This document shows positions 17,853 to 26,781 of a stretch of DNA of 64,000 nt, one piece after another. The position numbers and the translations under genes are program-made. The notes beneath the pieces were generated by a model. It was not told where the DNA came from, made no database searches, and saw nothing but the letters and a program-made list of their open reading frames with translations. Each line of letters starts with the position of its first letter. The stretch's first letter is position 1. The stretch comes from an uncultured Prevotella sp. (GTDB taxonomy: Bacteria > Bacteroidota > Bacteroidia > Bacteroidales > Bacteroidaceae). The stretch spans positions 124,001-188,000 of the forward strand of contig CAJOHJ010000003.1 of the NCBI GenBank assembly GCA_905234265.1, given 5' to 3'.

Positions 17853-18362
17853 TTAACCTTGATCGGAAACTTTGCTTTCTTCTTTGAGGAATTCAAGGAA
17901 CATCTGCATGGCCTTGTTGGTGGCAATGGCGAGATTGATGTCACGGCCGTGGTCTTCTTCTACCTTAAGGGTCATCTGGCGTTCAGGATTGCCGCAGGCA
18001 AGCCAGATGGTGCCTACGGGAACGTCTTTCGTGCCGCCGGTAGGACCTGCCAGCCCAGTTGCAGCTATGGCATAGTTGGTGTTGAGGGCCTTGCAGGCTC
18101 CTTTCACCATCTCTATGGCAACTTCCTCGCAGACAGCAGTCTTCTCCTCAAGCAGCTGTGCGCTGACGCCCAGCAGCGACTCCTTGATTTCGTCGACATA
18201 GCTGATGATGCCGCCCTTGAAATATTTAGACGCACCGGGAACGGAGATTATAGCCTCGGCTATGCGGCCTCCCGTGCAACTTTCTGCCGTGGAGACGGTT
18301 TGTTCCATCTCCCAGAGCATCATACTTATCTCCCTACTTATGACTTTACTCTCAAAATCCAT
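17853..18362 (-). CDS. pncC: Nicotinamide-nucleotide amidase (CinA C-terminal domain)
   Basis: 169 residues, a stand-alone CinA C-terminal domain. It has the catalytic serine motif TAESCTGG and the second motif ATGLAGPTGG. The family deamidates NMN to nicotinate mononucleotide, recycling pyridine nucleotide released for example by NAD-dependent DNA ligase. The N-terminal MoCF-like domain of full CinA is absent, as in E. coli PncC. Upstream on the same strand lie a 21-base repeat array and then tsaD. Confidence 0.9.
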   Translation of the reverse strand: MDFESKVISREISMMLWEMEQTVSTAESCTGGRIAEAIISVPGASKYFKGGIISYVDEIKESLLGVSAQLLEEKTAVCEEVAIEMVKGACKALNTNYAIAATGLAGPTGGTKDVPVGTIWLACGNPERQMTLKVEEDHGRDINLAIATNKAMQMFLEFLKEESKVSDQG

Positions 18363-18396
18363 CTGAAAAAAATTTTTTTATGTGTTACTTACAAAA

Positions 18397-18508
18397 TTAT
18401 CTCTGCATGTTACGAAATTATCTCTGTGAGATAAAAAATTATCTCTGCATGTTACGGAATTATCTCCGTAAGATAAAAAATTATCTCTGCATGTTACGGA
18501 ATTATCTC
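18397..18508. repeat. 21-base tandem array, GATAATT family (array B)
   Basis: Five contiguous 21-base units at 18397, 18418, 18439, 18460 and 18481, plus the start of a sixth at 18502, read on plus as TTATCTC... (the complement of GATAATT units). Units alternate between a TGCATGTTACG core and palindromic cores, e.g. TTATCTCCGTAAGATAA. A degenerate unit may precede at 18376. The array ends two bases before the tsaD stop codon (18511). Confidence 0.92.
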
Positions 18509-18510
18509 AG

Positions 18511-19536
18511 CTACTTAAATGTGACTTTCGAGAATGCAGGTGCATCAATGTCGCAGAACTGGCCGTCGAGATACTTATAATACCCCACCATTCCTATCAT
18601 TGCGGCATTGTCTGTCGTATAGCTGAACTTGGGAATGTAGACCGTCCATCCATAGCGTCGTGCATAGTCGTGGAACGCATTCCGCAGGCCGTTGTTGGCA
18701 CTGACTCCTCCTGCCACAGCCACATGCTTGATGCCCGTCTGTTTGACTGCCAGCTTGAGCTTCTTCATCAGAATGTCTACAATGGTCCATTCCAGCGAGG
18801 CTGCTATGTCTGCCTTGTTATGCTCCACGAAATCCGGGTCGTCGGCGACCCACTTGCGCAGATTGTAGAGGAACGACGTCTTAAGTCCTGAGAAGCTGTA
18901 GTCCAGTCCTGGAATGTGCGGCTCCGCAAACTGGAACGCCTTCGGATTGCCCTGACGCGCCAGACGGTCGATAATGGGGCCGCCGGGGTAGCCCAGTCCC
19001 ATCACCTTGGAACACTTGTCTATTGCCTCGCCGGCAGCATCGTCGATGGTCTGTCCGAGAATTTCCATGTCGTTGTAGGCCTTCACAAGAACAATCTGCG
19101 AATTGCCGCCCGACACCAGCAGGCAGATGAACGGCAACGGCGGAGCCGACTGGTCGTCAGCACTCTCCCTGATGAAATGTGCCATTACGTGTCCCTGCAG
19201 GTGGTTGACGTCTATCATGGGAATGCCCAGCGACCTGGCAAAGCCTTTTGCAAAATTCACGCCGACAAGCAGCGAACCCATAAGACCGGGGCCGCGCGTA
19301 AAGGCAATGGCACTCAGCTGTTCCTTGGCGATTCCGGCCTGCCGGAGTGCCTCGTGTACCACAGGCACAACATTCTGCTGGTGGGCCCGCGATGCCAGTT
19401 CCGGCACCACTCCGCCATAAGACTCATGGACTTTCTGCGACGCTGTCACGTTCGACAGCAGTATGTCGTTGTGCAATACGGCTGCCGATGTGTCGTCACA
19501 ACTGGACTCTATACCTAATATATATATATCCTTCAT
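18511..19536 (-). CDS. tsaD: tRNA N6-threonylcarbamoyladenosine synthase subunit TsaD
   Basis: 341 residues, full length. Motifs include GIESSCDDTSAAV at the N-terminus, the metal-binding histidines in HLQGHVMAH, LVSGGNSQIV, and AVAGGVSANNGLR near the C-terminus. It makes the t6A37 modification of ANN-decoding tRNAs with TsaB, TsaC and TsaE. It follows map by 14 bases. A tandem array starts directly after its stop. Confidence 0.97.
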   Translation of the reverse strand: MKDIYILGIESSCDDTSAAVLHNDILLSNVTASQKVHESYGGVVPELASRAHQQNVVPVVHEALRQAGIAKEQLSAIAFTRGPGLMGSLLVGVNFAKGFARSLGIPMIDVNHLQGHVMAHFIRESADDQSAPPLPFICLLVSGGNSQIVLVKAYNDMEILGQTIDDAAGEAIDKCSKVMGLGYPGGPIIDRLARQGNPKAFQFAEPHIPGLDYSFSGLKTSFLYNLRKWVADDPDFVEHNKADIAASLEWTIVDILMKKLKLAVKQTGIKHVAVAGGVSANNGLRNAFHDYARRYGWTVYIPKFSYTTDNAAMIGMVGYYKYLDGQFCDIDAPAFSKVTFK

Positions 19537-19550
19537 CTTTTAAAAACAAT

Positions 19551-20423
19551 TTACCAGCTCAGCGGCTCAACGCCATGCTCTGTCATCAGCAGAGTATGCT
19601 CCCACTGGGCAGACGGCTGTTCGTCTTCCGAGATAACCTCCCAGCCATATGGGTCGTCGGCATCTATGAAGACTTTCCATGTTCCCATGTTTATCATCGG
19701 CTCAATGGTAAACACCATTCCCGGCACCAACAGCATGCCTCTGTCCTTCTCAGCAAAGTGGGCCACGTCAGGCTCTTCATGGAACTGAAGCCCTACGCCA
19801 TGGCCGCAGAGGTCTCTGACTACACCGTAATGGTATTTCCTGGCATGTTTCTCTATCGCCCTGCCGATGTCGCCCACGAAGCCCCACGGCTTGGCAGCCT
19901 CCATGCCTATCTCAAGACACTCATTGGCAACCCTTACCAGCTGTTCCTTCTCGGGAGTCGTTTTCCCGATGATGAACATGCGCGAGGCATCGGCAAAATA
20001 GCCGTCGACGATGGTCGTGAAGTCAACATTGATGATGTCGCCTTCCTCCAGAATGTCGTCGGCCTTAGGTATTCCGTGACAGACTACTTCATTAATGCTT
20101 GTGCAGACACTCATGGGGAACGGAGGCGTCTCTTCGTCGCCGCCATAGTTAAGGCATGCGGGAATGGCATTATGTGCAGCGCAGTAGTCTCTGCATATCT
20201 GGTCAATTTCCAACGTAGACATTCCCTCATGGATGGCATTGGCCACCGCGTCCAGCACGCCAGTGTTAACCACACCCGACCTGCGGATGCCCTCTATCTG
20301 CTCAGGGGTCTTCACCAGTTCTGGCGTCGGCACTAATGCCCCCTTGTTCTCAAGGTACATGATGCGCTTGTCAAAATCCGTCGGCTGCTGGCCGGGCTTG
20401 CAGCGCCATCTTCTTCTTGGCAT
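19551..20423 (-). CDS. map: Methionine aminopeptidase, type I
   Basis: 290 residues. The catalytic core has the metal ligands in NVDFTTIVDGYFADASR (two Asp), CGHGVGLQFHEEP (His), VFTIEPMI (Glu) and the final Glu in SAQWEHTLLM. The substrate-side His is in VCHGIPK. A short basic N-terminal extension (MPRRRWRCKPGQQ) precedes the core and is longer than in E. coli MAP. It removes initiator methionine from nascent proteins. Confidence 0.95.
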   Translation of the reverse strand: MPRRRWRCKPGQQPTDFDKRIMYLENKGALVPTPELVKTPEQIEGIRRSGVVNTGVLDAVANAIHEGMSTLEIDQICRDYCAAHNAIPACLNYGGDEETPPFPMSVCTSINEVVCHGIPKADDILEEGDIINVDFTTIVDGYFADASRMFIIGKTTPEKEQLVRVANECLEIGMEAAKPWGFVGDIGRAIEKHARKYHYGVVRDLCGHGVGLQFHEEPDVAHFAEKDRGMLLVPGMVFTIEPMINMGTWKVFIDADDPYGWEVISEDEQPSAQWEHTLLMTEHGVEPLSW

Positions 20424-20448
20424 ATCTATAAAACTTTTACTTCTGATA

Positions 20449-22104
20449 TTACTTTGTAACTCTTATCCAGTCGGCATCTATCCAGCCACGGTCGCACTTG
20501 GGATCGCTCTCTGCGCTCACGAAACCGAACTTGGCACCTATCCACTTGCCTTCCTTCATGGGATATTCGCTGCCGCAGTCGGTGAACTTCTTGCCGTTGA
20601 GACTGTATGCAAAGCGCACCTTGGAGTCTTTGACATAAAGGCGCATGTAGATGTCCTCATGGATGCCGGGCTTGTAGGTGATCTTGTCTTCTGCCGTAGG
20701 CTTCAGCGTGGCTATAAGCTCTTCCTGCTGGGCCTTGCCCTTGTCGGCCTGGTTGCAGGTGACAACCAGCAACTGGAACTCCTTGCCTACCCTCTTCACT
20801 ATCAGAGCCTGATAGTTCAAGCCCATCATTATCAGTCCGCCGAACTGGCCGTCGGCCTTGGAGGTGAAACGGAACTTGGTGGTTACGGTGAACTCGTCGG
20901 CAGGAGTCTTCTGCAGCAGCATGTTTGGCACAAGCCACAGGTTCTTTGAGTCCTGTGGCATCTTGTAGGTGTATATGCGCATTGTGCCGAAGGCTGTCGG
21001 CACGCCGAACTTCTCGTCGTAGTTGGCCTGCCACTGCCACTGGTTGCCAATGACTGTCGAGTTGAACTCATCGCTCTCTACCGGATTGACAACCGTCATC
21101 GACGAACTCTGCGGCTTCTTATAGGTGGTCACAGGCTCGCCCTTTTTGCCCATTATCGGCCAGCCGCTGGTCCAGTCAACGGGATTCAGATGAACGACAC
21201 GGCCGTATGCCTCCTTGTCCTGGAAGTGGACGAACCAGTCTTCACCATACTTCGTGTGTACCCAGCCACCCTGGTGAGGGCCGTTGATGCTTGTCTTGCC
21301 CTGCTGAAGGACTTTCTTCGACTCGTAAGGGCCATAGGGCGACTTGCTGCGCATTGCCAGCTGGAAACCTGTGGGAACGCCACCGGCTGGACACATTATC
21401 CAGTACCAGCCGTCGCGCTTATAGAACTTGGGGCCTTCGCAAGTGCGGCTTTCAGTACCATTGCCGTCGAAAACGATTACCGGCTGCCCGATGGCACGCA
21501 TGCCGTCGGCCGACATCTCGCGCACGGTAAGCACAGAGGCATACTTGCTGCGGCTGTTTGCCCATCCGTTGACAAGATAGCAGCGCCCATCCTCGTCCCA
21601 CAGCGGAGTGGTGTCAATATAGCCCTCGCCGCGGATAACGCAATGCGGATTAGTCCACTCCCCGGCAGGGTCGCCATTGACAGTCCTCACCATATAGACT
21701 CCAAAGTCGGGGTCGCCCCAATAAATATAATACTGGCCCTGGTGATAGCGTATGGAAGGAGCCCAGACGCCATTGCCGTGCTGGGCTGTGCTGAAATGCT
21801 TGAGCAGTGTCTCGTCGCCCTGATAAAGACCTCCCTTGAGGGCATAGTTAACTATTTCCCAGTTGACGAGGTCCCTGGAGTGAAGAATGGGAAGGCCCGG
21901 AATGCACTGGAAAGAGGATGCCGTCATGTAATAGTCCTCACCAGAGCCGCCTACGCATACGTCAGGGTCTGAATAGTCTGCGTTAATTACCGGATTGGTG
22001 TAGGTTCCGTCGCCGTTGTCAGGCGACCACACTTCCGACTTATACTGTGCTGACACGGGAATGGCACAAACAGCCAAAAGGGACAATGCTAATAGTTTCT
22101 TCAT
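20449..22104 (-). CDS. GH43 family glycoside hydrolase (xylosidase/arabinofuranosidase)
   Basis: 551 residues with signal peptide (1-19, ending VSAQ). The GH43 five-bladed propeller shows the general base Asp in NADYSDPDVCV, the second Asp in WAPSIRYHQGQYYIYWGDPD and the acid Glu in CEGPKFYKRDGWYW. The C-terminal about 200 residues form a concanavalin-like sandwich (WQWQANYDEKFG ... GWIDADWIRV) usual for xylan-active members. [22 protein letters not shown] suggests subfamily 12; that is from memory of the family. Likely acts on arabinoxylan side chains or xylo-oligosaccharides. Its ATG overlaps the stop of the upstream ATP-grasp gene. Confidence 0.9.
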   Translation of the reverse strand: MKKLLALSLLAVCAIPVSAQYKSEVWSPDNGDGTYTNPVINADYSDPDVCVGGSGEDYYMTASSFQCIPGLPILHSRDLVNWEIVNYALKGGLYQGDETLLKHFSTAQHGNGVWAPSIRYHQGQYYIYWGDPDFGVYMVRTVNGDPAGEWTNPHCVIRGEGYIDTTPLWDEDGRCYLVNGWANSRSKYASVLTVREMSADGMRAIGQPVIVFDGNGTESRTCEGPKFYKRDGWYWIMCPAGGVPTGFQLAMRSKSPYGPYESKKVLQQGKTSINGPHQGGWVHTKYGEDWFVHFQDKEAYGRVVHLNPVDWTSGWPIMGKKGEPVTTYKKPQSSSMTVVNPVESDEFNSTVIGNQWQWQANYDEKFGVPTAFGTMRIYTYKMPQDSKNLWLVPNMLLQKTPADEFTVTTKFRFTSKADGQFGGLIMMGLNYQALIVKRVGKEFQLLVVTCNQADKGKAQQEELIATLKPTAEDKITYKPGIHEDIYMRLYVKDSKVRFAYSLNGKKFTDCGSEYPMKEGKWIGAKFGFVSAESDPKCDRGWIDADWIRVTK

Positions 22105-23201
22105 AGTTTTCTGATATTTAATTTATACTTTTTACCATCGTATACAATACGCATGACGCGCCGCTGCTCGTCGTCGTCGCCGGAAAGGGAAAGGGCCACA
22201 TGCCCCATAGTCCGGCGAAGGTTTATCTCAACGCACGGATGCAGCAGGAATTCCGACCGTTTGCCAGGCTCACTGGCGCATACCATCATGTCAACACCAA
22301 AGGGACCCTGATAAGGAGCCACATCCAGCTTGTCGATAATCATGTTCCTCACACGCAGCAGCGAGTCTTCAGTGACATAACGGCACAAAAAAGAAGTCTT
22401 GGCAGCTTCCGTGGCAATGACATTGCCTGTGTAGAAGCCGTTTTTGGTATGGAACAGCGAAAGGCCGCGATATTCCGTCCTGCCACGACCGTCGGCATAA
22501 AACTCCATGGCAAAATCCAACACCTTATTATATAAAGGCTCCACCATGACGCTGCCCTGCTGGAGAATAATGTTGTTAAGCCATCCCTGGAAGTGGGATG
22601 CCGAGAAGCGGAGCCTGTCGACAAAATGGACTCCACGGCCGCTGGACGACCAAGGGGCCTTGACGACAATCTTACCGTATTTGTCCAAATAGTTGGACAC
22701 GCTTGCAACATCGTCACAAACGAACGCCTCGCCAACAGTTCCTGTGCATTGCAGCTCTGCAAGCAAAGCCATTGCAACACGACGGTGAGAAAGATTCCTG
22801 TACTGCTCCAAAGCGCTTTCCGAAGGCAAAACTTTTTCCTCAATGCCATGACGTATCAGGCTGGTACGCAAAGACTTATTCCAACCCCACGGTTTTACTT
22901 CCGAAATATGGATTTGTTGTAGCATGGCACTGTCTACAAACGTGCATGAAGGCCGCCCGATACGATTTCGCAAGCGGCTCCAAGCCACAGTGGCCTGCCT
23001 GACATTGTCAACCAGTACAAGATGCTCCTGGCTGGCATTCACGGAAAAATCATCTGAAATTGCATTGTCTTCAATCCACAAGGCTGCAAAAAATCCCATA
23101 TCGTTTCTCAGCTGCCTGCCAGCATGGGGAGCGGTAAAATTCCTCAAATCCGATGCCAAGGCTATGTCGTGATCTGGATTAAAAACATGCAGTATTGCCA
23201 T
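22101..23201 (-). CDS. ATP-grasp-like protein of unknown substrate
   Basis: 366 residues from the ATG at 23201 (two TTG codons just upstream are in frame but less likely). The opening ILHVFNPDHDIALASDL is distinctive. The middle contains an ATP-grasp-like loop (KIVVKAPWSSSGRGVHFV, about 185-202), the end of the fold contains GPFGVDMMV, and the metal-site motif is HPCVEINLRRTMGHVAL (Glu-x-Asn-x-Arg). I cannot name the substrate. The family is ligase-like, joining a carboxylate to an amine or thiol with ATP. It is the first gene of a minus-strand run and shares a four-base overlap with the GH43 gene, but the functions need not be connected. Confidence 0.75.
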   Translation of the reverse strand: MAILHVFNPDHDIALASDLRNFTAPHAGRQLRNDMGFFAALWIEDNAISDDFSVNASQEHLVLVDNVRQATVAWSRLRNRIGRPSCTFVDSAMLQQIHISEVKPWGWNKSLRTSLIRHGIEEKVLPSESALEQYRNLSHRRVAMALLAELQCTGTVGEAFVCDDVASVSNYLDKYGKIVVKAPWSSSGRGVHFVDRLRFSASHFQGWLNNIILQQGSVMVEPLYNKVLDFAMEFYADGRGRTEYRGLSLFHTKNGFYTGNVIATEAAKTSFLCRYVTEDSLLRVRNMIIDKLDVAPYQGPFGVDMMVCASEPGKRSEFLLHPCVEINLRRTMGHVALSLSGDDDEQRRVMRIVYDGKKYKLNIRKL

Positions 23202-23233
23202 CAACAAGCGCAGTAAGTTAACTTTTGCGATTG

Positions 23234-23241
23234 CAAAGGTA
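23234..23241 (-). promoter_or_regulatory. Promoter -7 box for the ATP-grasp gene
   Basis: The minus strand reads TACCTTTG, 32 bases before the ATG at 23201. The -33 element is weak. Confidence 0.65.
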
Positions 23242-23280
23242 GTAATTAGCCAACTAAAAACCTAATTTAATTAAGATAAA

Positions 23281-23313
23281 TTTTGGAGTTTCGTACACTT
23301 CTTTGTAACTTTG
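23281..23313 (+). promoter_or_regulatory. Strong promoter for rnpB
   Basis: TTTTG at 23281-23285, 20 bases, then TAACTTTG at 23306-23313: a near-perfect sigma-ABfr promoter. The predicted start a few bases later coincides with the beginning of the RNase P RNA. Confidence 0.85.
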
Positions 23314-23321
23314 CAAGCAAG

Positions 23322-23762
23322 AAAGCAGTACTTCGGCCTGCCGCCGGTGCATACAGTCAAAAGACAGGATGGCCAAACGGCCAGAAAGCCTGCGGCCGTG
23401 GCACGGGAGGAAAGTCCGGGCAGCACAGGACACCACACTTGCGAAAATACAAGCTATTGGTGACAGTAGGATACGGAAGAAGAAAACAACCGCCATACGC
23501 ATGAAGCTGCATAAGCAACGACATGCGTGGCAAGGGTGAGAAGGTGGTGTAAGAGACCACCAGGTAGCAGGCGACTGCTATGCTGTTCCGTCTGTGGGCT
23601 GCAAGTTCGCGTAAACCCTTGTCTGAGGGCTGTCCGTCCGAGTGCGAAAGCACACAAGGGAGGGTGGAATGCTTGAGCTGCAGGGCAACTTGCAGATTAG
23701 ATAAATGGCAGGCAATCACTGGAAAGTGTATTACAGAACCCGGCTTATAGAAGTGGTGCTTT
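23322..23762 (+). ncRNA. rnpB: RNase P RNA, bacterial class A
   Basis: The catalytic RNA of RNase P, which matures tRNA 5' ends. The universal 5' P4/J region GAGGAAAGTCCGGGC is at 23407-23421, its 3' partner ACAGAACCCGGCTTA at 23733-23747, and the core segment AGGGTGAGAAGGTGGTGTAAGAG lies near 23536 (AGGGTGAGAAGG quoted). The 5' AAGCAGTACTTC and 3' GAAGTGGTGCTT pair as helix P1 with a small internal mismatch, which sets the approximate ends. The GTAAACCC segment is at about 23612. The 3' end is followed by TCGTTTTTA, which could act as terminator with P1. Confidence 0.95.
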
Positions 23763-23800
23763 CGTTTTTAGGAAATTCTGCAAAACTAAGATATACCATT

Positions 23801-25120
23801 GTGGGAAAACTCACAAAGCGAATTATACAGTTCATACAAGTGGACATGTGGAGACTGCCTCAGGAAGGCTTGTCACCGGTGCGGCTGTTTTTTCTTGACG
23901 TTTTAAAGAAAACAGTCCTGACTTTCAGATTTTTCACAGCCAAACGCGTAATGTCAAAGGCATCAGCCCTAACATACTCGACGCTGCTGGCCATCGTCCC
24001 GATACTGGCCGTAGTCTTTGCCATTGCACGAGGCTTCGGATACAACAGGTATATTGAAGTGTGGTTCCGCGACGCACTCCGCTCACAGCCACAGGCAGCA
24101 GACATCATCATCGGCTTCGTAAACAGCTATCTAATCCATACCAAGAGTGGCGTCTTCCTCGGCATCGGCCTGCTGTTCATGCTGTACACCGTGCTGATGC
24201 TGGTAAGCAATATTGAGCAGACGTTCAACGAAATATGGCAGGTGAAGAAACCGCGCAGCATTTTCCGCACATTTACGGACTACCTGGCCATGTTCTTCAT
24301 GTTTCCCATCATCATCGTCATCACTTCCGGACTGTCCATATTCATGGCAACTTTTGCAAGCACCCTGCCCGACTATCTGCTGCTCGGGCCTGCCGTCAAG
24401 TTGCTTATAGACCTGCTGCCATACGCACTGATGGCATGCATGTTCATTGCCCTGTACATTTTCATGCCAAACACCAGGGTGCAGCCGAAGAGCGTCATCG
24501 TGCCTGGCATTCTGGCTGGTATTGCAATGCAGGGACTGCAGATATTCTACATACATTCACAGTTATTCCTTTCAAGCTACAACGCCATCTACGGCTCCTT
24601 TGCCGCACTGCCGCTGTTCATGCTCTGGATGCAGATTTCGTGGACCATCTGCCTGTTTGGAGCTGAGCTGTGCTACACAAACCAGAACTTAGACTATTAT
24701 GACTACGACGCCGACACTGGCGAGATTAGCCACAGATACAAGATTATGATTTACGCACTGCTGATGAGCAGGATATGCAAGCGCTTTGCCGACGGGAAGC
24801 ACCCGTATTCTGCGGCAGAACTGCGCGACGAGACAAACATTCCTATAAGGTTTGTCAACGACCTGCTCTACAGGCTGACAGAGGCACGACTCGTCATCGA
24901 AATCACCACCGACGAGAAAGGAGACACTGCACACTACATGCCGGCAGAGGACATCAGGAACCTGTCGCTCGGAGCAATGATCGACCGTCTGGAGTCTGTT
25001 GGAACGTGGAAGATTGACATGGACGTAAGCAACCTGTTCACGACAAAATGGGCAAAGGCCGTGGAGCAGCGTTCCACATATCTTCACAATTTGAGGCAAA
25101 TCCCACTGGAAGACTTATAA
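23801..25120 (+). CDS. YihY/BrkB family inner-membrane protein
   Basis: Polytopic protein with about six membrane helices (first about ALTYSTLLAIVPILAVVFAIA). The family motif at the C-terminal end of the membrane domain is YGSFAALPLFMLWMQISW followed by LFGAELCY. A soluble C-terminal winged-helix-like domain of about 130 residues follows (SRICKRFADG ... SAAELRDETNIPIRFVNDLLYRLTEARLV), longer than E. coli YihY. The frame is open back to 23705, but that would place the start inside the RNase P RNA. GTG 23801 is the first start after it; GTG 23840 or ATG 23846 are alternatives. Function is not firmly known. Confidence 0.85.
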   Translation: MGKLTKRIIQFIQVDMWRLPQEGLSPVRLFFLDVLKKTVLTFRFFTAKRVMSKASALTYSTLLAIVPILAVVFAIARGFGYNRYIEVWFRDALRSQPQAADIIIGFVNSYLIHTKSGVFLGIGLLFMLYTVLMLVSNIEQTFNEIWQVKKPRSIFRTFTDYLAMFFMFPIIIVITSGLSIFMATFASTLPDYLLLGPAVKLLIDLLPYALMACMFIALYIFMPNTRVQPKSVIVPGILAGIAMQGLQIFYIHSQLFLSSYNAIYGSFAALPLFMLWMQISWTICLFGAELCYTNQNLDYYDYDADTGEISHRYKIMIYALLMSRICKRFADGKHPYSAAELRDETNIPIRFVNDLLYRLTEARLVIEITTDEKGDTAHYMPAEDIRNLSLGAMIDRLESVGTWKIDMDVSNLFTTKWAKAVEQRSTYLHNLRQIPLEDL

Positions 25121-25148
25121 CAAAACAGAAAAAAATATTAGCACAAAG

Positions 25149-26747
25149 ATGAAAAGACTTTTATTAGGAGACGAGGCAATAGCCCAAGGAGCTCTTGATG
25201 CCGGACTAAGCGGCGTTTATGCCTATCCGGGAACTCCATCGACGGAAATAACAGAATACATCCAGAACTCAAAACTGGCTGCCGAGCGCGGAGTACACAG
25301 CCGATGGTCAACAAATGAGAAAACGGCTATGGAAGCTGCCTTAGGCATGTCGTACATGGGCAAACGCGCACTGGTTTGCATGAAACACGTAGGCCTGAAT
25401 GTCTGCGCTGACCCATTCGTAAATTCAGCAATGACAGGAACTAACGGCGGAGTGATAGTACTCGTTGCCGACGACCCTTCAATGCACTCTTCGCAAGACG
25501 AGCAAGACTCACGCTTCTACGGAAAGTTCGCTATGATACCAACACTGGAGCCTTCCAGCCAACAGGAAGCCTACGACATGATGGCCTATGCCTATGAGCT
25601 GTCAGAAAGCATCAACCTTCCTGTACTCATGCGCGTCACCACCAGAATGGCCCATTCGAGGGCTGTAGTCAATGTGGCAGACACGCCTCGTGAGCAGAAC
25701 TCCATGAACTATAATGCAAAGGCTTCCAACTGGGTTCTGCTGCCAGCCTTTGCCCGCAAGCGCAACGACATCGTCACTGCACAGCAGCCTGAACTGGAGA
25801 AGCGGTCTGTAGAAAGTAAATACAATATTCTCTCCGAAGGCAACGACAAGAGCATGGGCATTATAGCCAGCGGCATAGGATACAACTACGTGATGGAATG
25901 TTTCCCCGACGGCTGCCCGTATCCCCTCCTTAAGATAAGCCAATATCCACTTCCAAAGGCTTCTGTCCGCAAAATCATGGAAGAATGCCAGCAGCTGCTG
26001 ATTGTTGAGGAAGGCCAGCCATTCATTGAAGACATCGTAAGAGGCGTCTACGACTTGCAAGACGTTCACGGACGCCTTGACGGTTGGCTGCCACGCACCG
26101 GAGAGCTGAACCCGGACATGGTGAAGAAAGCACTGGGCATGAAATTAAACGAGAATTATTCCACATGTGAAGATGTTGCCCCGCGCCCACCAGCACTCTG
26201 CCAGGGCTGCGGTCACCGCGACGTATACGCTGCACTGAACGAAGTGCTTGCATCATATCCCAATGCACGCGTCTTTGGAGACATCGGCTGCTACACATTA
26301 GGTTTCCTGCCTCCCTACAAGGCTATCCACTCCTGTGTGGACATGGGCGCCTCTATCACGATGGCCAAAGGAGCTGCCGATGCCGGTCAGTGGCCTGCGG
26401 TAGCCATCATCGGCGACTCCACATTCACCCATTCCGGCATGACAGGCCTTCTGGATGCCGTCAATGAGAATGCAGACATCACTGTCATCATCAGCGACAA
26501 CCTCACAACTGCCATGACTGGCGGACAGGACTCTGCCGGCACCAACAAGTTTGAAGCCATCTGCCGCGGACTGGGTGTCAGTGAAGAACACCTCAAAGTC
26601 GTTGTTCCGCTGCCAAAGAACATGGACGAAATAAAGCAGACCATCAACGATGAGCTAAACTACCACGGCGTAAGCGTAATAATCCCACGCCGTGAGTGCA
26701 TGCAAACCCTTCAGCGCCACCTTAAGCAGAAGAAAGCTGCAAAATGA
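25149..26747 (+). CDS. iorA: Indolepyruvate:ferredoxin oxidoreductase alpha subunit, short form
   Basis: 532 residues. The N-terminal pyrimidine-binding domain has LLGDEAIAQGALDAG and YPGTPSTEI. The C-terminal half has the TPP-binding motif CQGCGHRDVYAAL and GDIGCYTLG, with IIGDSTFTHSGMTGLLDAV as the GDS metal/pyrophosphate site. It oxidatively decarboxylates aryl-2-oxo acids from Trp, Phe and Tyr breakdown to acyl-CoA, reducing ferredoxin. The protein stops shortly after PRREC, where longer relatives continue into a two-cluster ferredoxin domain, so electrons probably go straight to separate ferredoxin. It pairs with iorB 34 bases downstream. Confidence 0.9.
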   Translation: MKRLLLGDEAIAQGALDAGLSGVYAYPGTPSTEITEYIQNSKLAAERGVHSRWSTNEKTAMEAALGMSYMGKRALVCMKHVGLNVCADPFVNSAMTGTNGGVIVLVADDPSMHSSQDEQDSRFYGKFAMIPTLEPSSQQEAYDMMAYAYELSESINLPVLMRVTTRMAHSRAVVNVADTPREQNSMNYNAKASNWVLLPAFARKRNDIVTAQQPELEKRSVESKYNILSEGNDKSMGIIASGIGYNYVMECFPDGCPYPLLKISQYPLPKASVRKIMEECQQLLIVEEGQPFIEDIVRGVYDLQDVHGRLDGWLPRTGELNPDMVKKALGMKLNENYSTCEDVAPRPPALCQGCGHRDVYAALNEVLASYPNARVFGDIGCYTLGFLPPYKAIHSCVDMGASITMAKGAADAGQWPAVAIIGDSTFTHSGMTGLLDAVNENADITVIISDNLTTAMTGGQDSAGTNKFEAICRGLGVSEEHLKVVVPLPKNMDEIKQTINDELNYHGVSVIIPRRECMQTLQRHLKQKKAAK

Positions 26748-26781
26748 ACAACATACAACAACAGAAAACAGAATATAACCT

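Noticed and set aside
18380..18580. Open frame with CMLRNYL heptads across array B and into tsaD antisense
   Set aside because: The frame is open only because the 21-base unit lacks stops in these frames; it then runs antisense through tsaD. No promoter or family support.
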